Source: Sympetrum striolatum (Eukaryota; Arthropoda; Insecta; Odonata; Libellulidae). Taken from it: DNA of 64,000 bases. Within the stretch, counting starts at the first letter, position 1. Each line of letters opens with the position of its first letter. The stretch lies in contig CANPUZ010000046.1 in the NCBI GenBank assembly GCA_947579665.1, positions 310,001 to 374,000 on the forward strand, given 5' to 3'. A program made the translations under genes and the position numbers. Below the pieces are notes generated by a model, which was not told the DNA's origin, did not search any database, and saw only the letters and a program-made list of their open reading frames with translations. Shown here piece by piece: positions 53,961-64,000 of this stretch.

Positions 53961-55501
53961 TAATGACATAATTTCCTCTTCTGTATTTCCATTAATGTAA
54001 GTGGGTTCATCCCGTAAGAATTTAATAAATAAATAAATAAATAATCATTGACACTCAACCATATTATACGAAGAATGTATAGAGTTAAAATCTATTCTTT
54101 CATATCAGGTAATTAATAATGTTCCTTAGACAGTTTTATTTCGAAAACATCACCTGATTGACTTCGTGAAATACCTAAAATCGGAATGAATCTTTTCTCA
54201 AAAGATAAAGTACTGGGATAATAAGCAACTCTCGTAATCCGAAAAACAACACTTTTTATTACGGAGCGTAATCAACACAAGAAACTAAGTCGGAAAAAGT
54301 CACCAAACGCAGTTAACTTTAGCACCGACTTAGATAAGAACTCTCCACTTATATCTCAATCACACTCTGACTGTTTATTTATATTTCGGGATGATTATTA
54401 GCCTTAGCAACTGCCGCGTATTTGTACTCGTTCGCGGCATCTCCCGAAGAGAGGAAAACATTCCAAATCAAAAGTCAATCAAATAAATTTGGGCGCAGCA
54501 GTACTAAACAGAGATATACCTATTCTTCAATAAGTCATTTGGTATAGTGTATGCCTTAAAAAACATTATAATATGAATATTACGTTGAAACCAGATTAGA
54601 TTTATGGTAGTTAAGTGAGGTTTTTAAAGGTCCATCCCTAGGCGCCGTTTTTGCAGCTTTATCACAGTTTTTTCCTATGACTCGAGCTCGGAACTGATAA
54701 GGGACCTCGACTTATCAGCAGATATCTGCATTTATCAAACGAGAGGTAAATAAAGGCGTTCAGTACGATTTGAAAAGTTATAAAAAATTGCAATATACAA
54801 CAATTTGATATATCCGTCGTATTCTTCGTCTTAAGACAAGTACATACGTCTTTTGATCTACGTTCTACGATGAAAATTAAGGTTTTTATGTTTTCTATAG
54901 AAACTACCCGGTGAGTTATGGCAACGCTGCATTGCCCCCATAACCCCAGATTAAGTTAAAAATTAAAGGTAAATTTCTAGTCCTAGAGTAGAAATTCACC
55001 GAGCGGGGCATTGTTGGGAGAGCGTGAGTCAGCAGACAAGCGGCTGCTTCATTTTACGCTGGTTGAGGAAATATAACAGAATTCTACGATACCTCTTTCA
55101 TCTCTACTATTTCAATACGGTTTTTTCGAAAAATTAAGCGAAAGAAAATGATGCCAATCGGTGAGGAACCTGCATCCTAACCATTAAAAGCAGCCAACCA
55201 TTTCCAAAATCGAATAAAGATTTTCGAAGGCACTGCAAGTAGCCTTGAAGTAAAAACACTTCTTCCTCTAAATGTCGGTAGGAAGGCTCCGTGGGGTGAA
55301 GTCTCCCCTCCTTCTCCTCCAGCGGTCAACCTCTCCGTCCCCATCCTTTGCAAATCAAATCTAATGGATCCACAACTAGTTACTGGATGAATGGCTCACC
55401 TTCATATCCGAACATGTGCAGGTGACTCATGGATAAATCCTTCCACTACCTCCGGTTGCGAGTCCTAGCTACGTAGCCGGCGTAGTTCGGCGTAGCATAT
55501 A
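53961..55501. other. Unassigned region with an (AAAT)n tract
   Basis: GTAAGTGGGTTCATCCCGTA followed by (AAAT)n at about 54028-54048 looks like the 3' end of a LINE or SINE. The rest (to 55500) has no recognised gene. Confidence 0.35.
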
Positions 55502-56172
55502 CGAGTAAAATGTTGCTTGCATACCGCAAGCACATCGATAACAATAATTTTAAGTCGGCATCATATCGAGCGGGTCCTCAAAAGAAATAAATGGATTGAA
55601 AATATTCTTAAAATACGCTGCATTTTATCCGTCCGGCATTGAACCCGGGTCTCTCTGGTGATACTTCCTATGCAGCACAACAGCAGTTCACCATCTCTAA
55701 CGTTGTGTGAAAATTCAAGCAGAAATATTGGCTGCAACTGCCTCAAACGACGTCCTACTTTTCACATATATTCCTTATGTGAGAAATTGTAATGTGCTCT
55801 GGCATCGAACCCAGGAAAAGCATGGTCTTATCTAAATTTTTTTTAAGCCGAGTCTTAATATACATCTTCTAGCAAAGCAAGAACTTCCTATCATTTCGAT
55901 AAGTGCATCAACAAAAGTAATGAAAAACTACATCAATACATTTTAAATGGGAGATTTTTGCATCGTCCTAGCATCGAATCCAGAATAATTTCTATGATAG
56001 TCATCAATGTTTTCGATAGATCATGACCAGATTTGTAGGCTCCTTCAGTTTTGATTCTGTACCTATCCGGAAAGTATTTCTTAGAAATTCCCGAAAATCA
56101 AAGCAATGCATTTAAATGGGAAAAATCGTGAATTTGGGGCCTTCTGGCATCGAACCCATCACACCGAGGTTG
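55502..56172 (-). repeat. Family A element, truncated
   Basis: CGAGTAAAATG start, slightly altered hairpin (GCTTGCATACCGCAAGC), and four cores at about 55640, 55800, 55972 and 56148. It stops at ACACCGAGGTTG, inside the last module. Unrelated sequence follows. Confidence 0.85.
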
Positions 56173-57600
56173 TTGATTTTCAGAATGATCGTTTTTTAAA
56201 GGCGACCACCACTTCCCTACCCTTGGCATTCAACTTGGAGACGTTTTATTAAACGTAATTAGGAAGAAATGAGAATGACGTGGGTTCTGCAATTATATGT
56301 TGATTTAATCGAATCAGATCGTGACTATTTATGAGTAGCATAAAAAGAATTGACTACAGCAAGAAAGAACACTATATTCTTAGCGTAATTGTACTATTAT
56401 TCAAGCAAGAGATTCCGAAATTTGAGTCTAAGAAAACGACTACGATTAAGAAATCGGCAATTGTAACCTTAAAGCTGAAGTGATAACGCCTCCATGTTAA
56501 GCAATTTTCTTCTGTGAGAAAAAGGAATATCAAAATTATTATAGAGGTGAAACTCTGCTCCATCTGATTCATGCCACAGCGACACTCTTTAACAGCTGTT
56601 GAAATGTAGCTTTCCGCATCGCTCCTCGTCTAAGAAAACCAGTTGCTTGGCGCCGAGCTTCACTTCTCTTGTCAAAGTCTGAATTAAACAAGGAGAAAGT
56701 AAAGTTATTTACCCAAATTCAAGTAATCTCTTGTTGGCAGCATGTGCAATTCATGCCATGTCAGAGATACTGGCTCTCCTGCGTGGTTTCAAAGAATTCA
56801 TTGCACTGCAACATTTTCTTTCAAATATTTCGGCTTCCGAAAGTGCATTTTCAATGTGATTTTTAAATATTCCCACCTGCACTCAACACGTTCTAATCTA
56901 TGGTAAGAAATCAACAAAACCTATCAATCAAGGAAAGAGAAATGGATCACAGCATCAATCATGTTTTAATGACAGTAATAATATATCGCGCGTACTTCAA
57001 CAAACCTCAAATTGGTCTGAAATTCGGCAAAGCATAGCTTTGATTGTGAACGTGACAATAGGAAATTTTATGTGAGGCTTCGGGGTATGTTTCAGGAAAA
57101 TTAGTTCCAAGCAGATCCATATGCAGACTTCCATAATCCGTATGCATGCAGGAGCGATTTAACTTAAATTATCCTTAGCTACCATAACTTACTATATTTA
57201 TAAGTTAATTTTAAGGAAGATCAAGTCAAAGTATTAAATAGATACGAGGAATCGAATAAATAATTAATAGTAATCCAACCTTTCGCCGATTATACATACT
57301 TTAATAACGAAAAATGATTGTTTGTATTTTTTAAATAGAAATTTCAAATCGAAACATTTGGAATAGTGCGGAAGCTATCTGCCGATATCGTTTCACGTGC
57401 ATCTTACTGCAAGTGGTAGATGTCTCTGGTTGCGGCACAAGACTATTTTCAATCATTTGAATAAAATAACACCGTTTACCTTCTAGGAAAGTATTTCTTT
57501 CAATGTCTCACCAACATAATTATTTTAATTCCTGAATTTTATATTGTAAATTGACTTTAAAATAGTTTTGAAATATTTTTCACGACGGCAAACCGATCGT
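56173..57600. other. Unassigned intergenic region upstream of a gene start
   Basis: No recognised coding sequence. Short frames at 56372-56572 and 56669-56866 show no domain. Confidence 0.35.
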
Positions 57601-57629
57601 CTTTGTTTCACCACCCCCCTCCCCTCTTT

Positions 57630-57764
57630 CCCTTTAATAGACTCGTCCTTGCGGTGTCTCGATCATTCTTCGAAAGAGAGTTGTTGAGCGTAGTCGTGCT
57701 GAAGGGGTAGTTCCAGAGGAGGGAACGAAAGCTCGTTCACGGGTATATTCCCGAAGTTTGGCAG
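57630..57764 (+). other. Candidate 5' UTR exon
   Basis: A GC-richer block after a pyrimidine-rich tract (CCCCTCCCCTCTTTCCCTTT at about 57617). It ends GTTTGGCAG followed by the donor GTAAGC at 57765. A non-coding leader exon for the coding exon at 58533 is the simplest reading. The transcription start is not defined. Confidence 0.5.
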
Positions 57765-58264
57765 GTAAGCTATTACGATTTTCATCGTTCAATAAGTAAA
57801 TTAGTCTGGTGTTCCTGTCGATACCGGAATGAATCGTTCATTTGAGTGCTTTTGGATATTTGATAACGAGCAATTTAGATATAGTGGATGGATTTAATTG
57901 TCTGATTTACTTATTAATTCATCAATACCTTAAATTTGTTCTATTTGTTTGGAAATCGGAGTGCACATCTTGATTCCTTTCTGGAATATCGTTAGTTCGC
58001 TGGAGTAAAACGTGGGCAATGTCTCCCCGTAGACCCCAATATCCTGGATTAATGCACCTCGTATTCGCACGGTGAAATGGGATCGAACCTTTCAGTTCCG
58101 GAAGGGTGCCAATACAACGGTAAATGAAGTTTCCTAGTTAACGGTAGGGTAGCATCGTGCGTTTTGGTTATATGGGAGTATGAGATTCATTTTCAAAAGG
58201 AAGTTCGCAGCTGCGTTGTATTCTTTATTTAAGACTGGAATTACAATTTTACAATTCATTTCAT

Positions 58265-58379
58265 TACAGAAGGGAGAGTCCTGATTGGCGGCACATCGCA
58301 TTTATCTTTAATCCGTCCACTGTAGCCACTGAAAACGTATGGTTATTTTCCAATTGTGACGGAGGAACGCGGGTATTTT
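58265..58379 (+). other. Possible alternative leader exon
   Basis: GGTATTTTTG followed by the donor GTGAGTTA at 58380 ends a moderately GC-rich stretch (GACGGAGGAACGCGGG). It could be a second first exon of the same gene. Limits and use are uncertain. Confidence 0.3.
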
Positions 58380-58516
58380 TGGTGAGTTAAATTTCTTTCA
58401 TTAATCTCTACCAATTTACAAAGTATCGCTGAATCGATTTTAAGAAAAGATACAGGTATTCAATGTGAAATTTTCCTTCATTCCTATTACTAATCGCTGT
58501 GCTTCTCAATTCGCAG

Positions 58517-58616
58517 GCATTGACTCGCCGATATGGCTGAGAGCTCCACAACACTATTTCGGCAGTCTCTGCAGTTTTTGCTACGAAGAAGTGACGATAC
58601 TTGGGAGACATTTGGA
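58517..58616 (+). CDS. First coding exon of an unknown gene
   Basis: Acceptor CAATTCGCAG at 58516, ATG at 58533, 28 codons reading MAESSTTLFRQSLQFLLRRS, DDTWETFG, then donor GTAAGT at 58617 in phase 0. The context CGATATGGCT is an acceptable start, and the composition is coding-like. I do not recognise the protein from this short N-terminus. No further exon was found before the window end, so the gene probably continues beyond 64000 across a long intron. Confidence 0.6.
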
Positions 58617-59089
58617 GTAAGTCCTTTTTTCTATAATTTATATTGAACGTATTCCATTTAAAAAAACCTCTGGTGCATCAACCTTCGAATGTGAACTTAA
58701 TCAAGGGATACTTATTTTTCCGCGAAAGTTAGTTACCGGTCCCTTCATTACCTTACCCTGGTGGCTGTGTATTCCTTTGAAAGGAATTAGTTAATAATCT
58801 TTGACAATTTTCTTAGTGTCGGAAAGCCACAGAACTTGGTTATCATGAATTGTGTTTTTGGACAAAATTGCTCCCAGTGGGATGTCATTTCACACATTGC
58901 TCCCTCCCACGATCAAACCCGGGGCCGCTTTCGCCGTAGTTGTAGAGAATTGAGCTAATTTCAGAATTTTAATTCATGTTAGCGCTTCTGCTAATCCTTA
59001 TCGTATTGTACAGTCTGCAGTAGCCGTTCGCCTGTTACTTTGATATTTGATTCCTCTTGTCTTCTTATCCCTGAGTCTCCATACCGCCA

Positions 59090-59985
59090 GATCAAACTGT
59101 CTTCAGATGGTATCACATCTCTCCTCGAGGGTTAGTAATTCTTCCATCTCATTCTTTTAGACTCAGTGTCTCAGCATGTACTGTCCACTCTTTAACGATG
59201 GCTTCCTTATCTTTAATGAACTCCTGTCTGTTATTCTTCAGTCCATTGCTCCTGACATTCCTTTTACATAAGAATGTTTCATACCTGTAGGTATCTTACA
59301 TGTTTCCATCATCCACTTTAATTTTTTCATTTCGCTTTGTTCTTCCAAAAATATTTTCTTTTCCTTATTGCAATCTCCATTTATCTCGTTTCTAAGGTTC
59401 CTCTATTCATATTTACAAATGCTAGTAGGGATTTATTGTTTATTTTCTCCATTTCCGGTGTTATCCATTCTTTTCTGGTCTCTGTTGTTTTCCCTCCAAT
59501 TCTGTTATCATTTCTGTTTCTCTCTCACTTCTTCCACTTGTTAACACTTTCTCCTGAAAAAATTGAAGAACCATTAATTCTTTATATGCTATTATATCCT
59601 CTTTATTCATCAATCTTCTCATTTCATTTCAATTTCTTTATTTTCAAACTGCATTTGGCCAACACTACATTATGATTACTGTTCAAAGCAAAAATTTTCT
59701 TAACTTAATTTTGTTTCTCCCTTCTATTGCATTCCAATCTTCCATTACAAATTTTCTCTCCCTTGGTCCTACCCATAAGGTTCTCCAAGCCTTCCTATTG
59801 ATTCTGCCTCCTCATTTAACATTGGCATATACATCTGGATGATAACTATTTTCATTTATTTTGTTTTTAGCTTTGTCACTACATCCTCTCACTATATTGC
59901 ACTCCTATTGCTCATCTTTTCATTCAGCATCATTCTTACTGTTTCCTAGTCCCTATTCAGCTGTTACATTGTGAATGAATCTAAA
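59090..59985 (-). pseudogene. LINE remnant (endonuclease to inter-domain region)
   Basis: Minus-strand homology in several frames: IVIIQMYMPMLNEEAESI, then KFVMEDWNAIEGRN (compare the GDWNA.VG core of APE endonucleases), then KTTETRKEWITPEMEKINNK and IKDKEAIVKEWTVHAETL. This order fits the endonuclease end and linker of a LINE with a C-terminal 'GHVERM' region. It is heavily decayed and lies in the presumed intron after 58616. Confidence 0.6.
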
Positions 59986-59989
59986 TTAT

Positions 59990-62900
59990 CCACTCCAAAA
60001 CTCTCACTTTTGAAACTCTAGGCACATCTAGTTTCTCCTTTTATCCTCCATTTTCAAATTCTCGAATTCATCACGTATTGGATGCGTGTATTTGCATTTA
60101 GCTCATATTCTCTATTTTTTAAGTATTCAAAACTTTAAGTGAGATCTTTCTTTTCATTAGGATTTAATTTTTAAATATTCATTTTAAGGACATATAAAAA
60201 CATTGGCATTTACTAAGCGATTGTCATGCATTCATATCGTACGTTAGCATAACACATTATTATTTCAAATTTCATCTCTGTGACTTAATTCTAGAATAAT
60301 CCTAGTATAAACATTTTTGGGACTTTATAGCTTTCTAAATTCCTGTGATACAATTTCTTTTGTAGAAATAATTCTAGCTACTTCTGATTAAAATCTTCAA
60401 AGTTACATTTTTGGAGCAAATTTAAAATATTTCATTCACTTGCCATATTTCAAACTAGTGTCTGAACTTGCGCACAGTGGTGGACAAAGATTGTTGATTT
60501 TTAAATTTTATCACAAATTTATCATACACTTGCTTTTTCATTTTTTTAACCAATAACTGAATCTGTTAAATTCAGCAAAATCAAGAAAAACTTTGAAATT
60601 AAGTGATTTAACTGCTTCAACGTGATATTTTTAGAATGCTCATAAAATAAATTTAATCTAAATAAGTTCAATCCTGAAATCAAGGTATATTCATAGATAA
60701 TAAATTTTTTTTGTTTATATTTAACTTTACTAAGAATAGTTTTAACTGTTATTTTTAAAATACAGATTTGCAATGATCTGTAAATATTAATTCAGCCACT
60801 TTTGATTGTTCTTCAGGTGTATCTTATATGTAATGAAATCTCTACAATTGGTAATTGATTAAATATATGCCTCTGTTATATTGAATGGGAATCTTTGATG
60901 CTAATTTAATATTTACATTCATTATTATATCAAATTTACTTACCTCTTAGCCATTGTTTATAAATTAGATAAAATGTTTTAATTCAAAAAGGGTCTATTG
61001 TTTCCACCTCGTGAGAAATAAGTACATTTGTGTTATAGCTCATAATATTTAAAATGCCCATAAGTATAAATTTACCTTTGAGGATGGATTGAAACTTAAT
61101 GCAATTAATCTCTGATATGGAAATGCCAATTTTATAGAAGTGTTATTAGAATCTACTTATGAAATCTGCTTTTATTCATTCATTTGAGCAATTTGCTTTC
61201 TTTCGGAGCAAATCAAAATTGTAACTTTTAATAAACTTCCAAGATTAAAGTTTGAGAAAACCCATATTAATTTGTATGACATTGGAAATGTTTATCTATG
61301 TTTACTCAATATTAAATAAACTTGCTTCAAATTGTTTATATAGATTAGAATTTAGAAATTGATATAAGTGAATAAGAAATGTTCGCTGAATGAGAAATTG
61401 ATCATCCTAAAAGTATTTAGAATAATTTCCACTTTTATTTTCTTTTCTATTATTTCCACTTTTCTATTAGCTTATTCTGTAATAGTGTATTTTGATGATT
61501 TGTGTGAATGGTTTGTTTGGGTGTGCATAATGAATTCTTAGTTAAAGGAATGATACGTAGGAATAAGAGATAGGTTATCTTATTTAGGTAAGAGTGTTAG
61601 GAAATAGCACAGGTATAGCAGTTAGTTACTTAGAACATATAGAAAGTGTTATGATAAAGAGAGCTCTCTTGCTGCAGGATATGTTTGTATAGGAACGAGA
61701 TAATTGATTTTAGTTTGAGTGATGAATGAGAATGAAAGGTATGAATGAGCTGAATGGTTTGTTGGTGAATGAATGGTGGTGGACTACAATTTTACAATCT
61801 CTTTAAATTGATTGGTGGAAATATTTTCTTTTATTTTAAGCATGCGTAGTTTGTGGAATGAGCATGATTATATAACGACCAAAGAAAATAAATGTGGAAA
61901 TTATTAGAAAATATTTATAAATCATCATAACACCTAAATATTCTAGCTTATGGGTATTCTCAGATATCACTTTTATGATAGTTAATATAAATTTATATAT
62001 AATTTTATGAAGGTGAGTCAGTGGTACCTAATTAAGGGTCACACTCAAGTGATGGTATAAAAAATAGAGAAATTTTTTTTGAATAAACTACTAAGATTAA
62101 AGTTCATAATAAAATCTTAAATTTCTTACTTTAATGAAATATCACTGAGGGACTGGAGAAGGTTAACATAAAATAAATTTAAAATAGTTATTTCATTTTA
62201 CTTGCTGTGATAAAGCAGGTATTCCTTCCAATTCATGTGCATTAAAGATTCCCATTGAGGTAATATTGTAAATAGGTAATCTTTCAGTAAAGCAAAAAAC
62301 CTGTTAATTAAATTAGTCTGATTATGATAAAAGTCAAAATGTTTATGCTTGCATATTATGTGTATGTATTCATTTATGAAGGCAAAAACCAAGAAGGCCA
62401 TGTATTTGAATTTTGATTCTAGTAATTCTAGTAATTTCATATATATTTATTCAGTCGCTTATTCATAATAATTATTTGCAATTGACTAATAGATATCTTT
62501 CTGTGGATAGCTCTACTCAAAAGGAGAACACAATGATAATTTCATTAAAATATTTGACTTCAATTGATAGAGATTGACCAGTTATTAGTTTTATAACTTG
62601 CTACAAAGTCATTGATCATTTTAACAAAAACCACAGCTAGATCAAAAACTGTCATCCTCCTTATAGCTTGGTCAATGTTAAATACTGTTTCTATCCTCCT
62701 CAGTAGCCTCTTTAGCTTGCTATATTTGCACTTGAATTTACCTTGATTTACTATTAGATTAATTAGCAGTTATGATCCTTTATCTTTGTCATGTAAATAG
62801 AAGTGAATTATTTTATTAATTATTTAATATTAACTAATCAATTCAACAATTGATAACCAAGGTTTATTACCATATTGATTATATAGTATTTATACATAAT

Positions 62901-63270
62901 TGGGATTGGATGGAGTCACAGAGATGAATCTAGATTCAAGACCTGAATTTTACTTTTTATAGAATATACTTTTAAATTAATATCTTTTGATAATTCAAAC
63001 ACCCATTCTTCTTCTAAATATATATTCAAATTTAAAGCAATTTATTGGACAATTTTATTTATCCTGAATCAAAGCAACTTCTTCATTTAACTTTACAACC
63101 CATTGTGATACATTTTGTTATCATTGCAGGATTTACTAAACAGTACAAAATTTCAATATCCATAAAGTACTCTCTTCCTTCTTTGGTTGTAGCTAATTCG
63201 TTAGGGCATTCCTTGTTTTTTCATTTTCTAATTATCTTACATAAGCATTAAATCATTTGACCTAACTACT
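59990..63270. other. Long AT-rich region, probably intronic
   Basis: I find no coding exon, tRNA or defined repeat here. Open frames at 60546, 62198 and 63045 are short, AT-driven and without domains. Confidence 0.4.
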
Positions 63271-63274
63271 TGAA

Positions 63275-63995
63275 TTGTAATCATCCACAGCCCATTGTGT
63301 GCCTTGACTGCCTACGTTAAGATCAAATCTTTGCTTTCTCAATCTTCCTATTGCCATTGACTTCAGACCCTTTTCAACGTATTGCAGCCATATTTTGTGT
63401 GTTCTTTCTATCTTCCTCCTCTCACCTTACTATTAATTAACAACTTGGGCGTTCTGCACTTCTTTCAACATGGTCTAACAATTATAGCTGCATTGACTTG
63501 GAGATCCTTCTAAATCCTTCTCTTCCAATATTTTCTTTATTTCCCTGTTCATTCTGATTCTCCACATTTCTTCATCTTTGACTGGGCCATAAATTCTCCT
63601 AATCATTCTTTAAATCTTCTTAGTGGTTTTTCATCTCATTTGGATAGGACCAATGTCATACCAAACTTCTGGTCATATCAGGGTTTCATAAATTTTCAAT
63701 TTACATTTCCTGTGCAGAAGTTCATTTGAGGGGTTTATTTGCAAAATATGCCTTGTTACCTTACATTACTCTTCAATTAATCTCCTCAGAAATATTATTT
63801 TTATTCAGAAAATTTCCATACCATACCATAGTTTTTGCATTCCAACTTATCACCTTTGTCTTAAATATTGGGCTGATCAATCCAGTTCTCATATCTTCAT
63901 GAAGCTTCCCTGATTTTCAAGTGCTACTGACCAGTTCATGTTTTGCTCTCATTAGATCTGGGCTTTCATATTTTATAAATTCTGTTGATACACTT
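63275..63995 (-). pseudogene. LINE reverse transcriptase C-terminal remnant
   Basis: The minus strand reads MIRRIYGPVKDEEMWRIRMN and REIKKILEE, then after frame changes RRRKIERTHKIWLQYVEKGL and KSMAIGRLRKQRFDLNVGSQ. The 'RRIYGPVKD...WR.R.N.E' segment followed by R..W...VE.DL..M.I..W is the usual C-terminus of endonuclease-reverse-transcriptase LINEs. It may continue beyond the window and could be the same family as 59090-59985. Confidence 0.75.
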
Positions 63996-64000
63996 TCTAC

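Noticed and set aside
59337..59675. 112-codon hydrophobic plus-strand frame as a membrane protein
   Set aside because: It is a Phe/Leu/Ser-rich reading opposite a decayed minus-strand LINE; the hydrophobicity follows from the complement of A-rich coding DNA.

Overview
The window looks like AT-rich, intron-bearing, transposon-dense nuclear DNA from an insect or close arthropod. The best evidence is a ZAD-C2H2 zinc-finger gene (ZAD proteins are an arthropod, mainly insect, family). Supporting evidence is a three-exon Lamtor4 gene with short GT-AG introns and a mix of RTE, Jockey/I-like, gypsy, Penelope, pogo, Harbinger and Helitron-like remnants. There are no bacterial features. The species cannot be named from sequence alone.

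Layout. 1-1960: 3' half of a non-LTR retrotransposon with an open reverse transcriptase frame and a TAA tail. 2.0-12.3 kb: repeats of two families, here called A and B. 11.4-12.05 kb (minus): Lamtor4, a Ragulator subunit. 13.4-19.8 kb (plus): a seven-exon ZAD zinc-finger gene, divergent from Lamtor4, whose 4.4 kb last intron holds a dead antisense RTE element. 20.0-24.8 kb: a pogo/Tigger-type MITE, LINE remnants, a Harbinger-type MITE carrying a MADF-like fragment, and a tRNA-like sequence inside a foldback. 25-40 kb: family A copies as single, tandem and inverted units, with a Penelope remnant. They lie within and around the introns of a weakly supported gene (exons near 32.8-32.96, 34.4 and 40.8 kb). 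42.1-43.0 kb: a 177-bp tandem array in a Helentron-like element. 45.1-46.1 kb: an old family A copy. 49.7-52.8 kb: a GC-rich broken gypsy element interrupted by a second LTR element. 52.8-56.2 kb: two more family A copies. 57.6-58.6 kb (plus): a leader exon and the first coding exon of a gene that runs off the window. 59-64 kb: long AT-rich DNA with minus-strand LINE remnants.

The most unusual structure is family A, about 1.1 kb long. One end reads TCTATTATATATAGACGC; the other has a 17-nt hairpin followed by ACATTTTACTCG. Between them lie up to six diverged modules of about 145-180 bp, each centred on a GGTTCGA-type motif flanked by CTGG/CCAG, like the T-arm/B-box of a tRNA. At 35.2-39.8 kb one inverted and three tandem copies meet at a palindromic TA centre, and the last copy ends in a triplicated 29-bp terminus.

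The cellular genes (Lamtor4, the zinc-finger gene and two partial candidates) show no sign of working as a pathway. They look like ordinary genes separated by accumulated mobile DNA.
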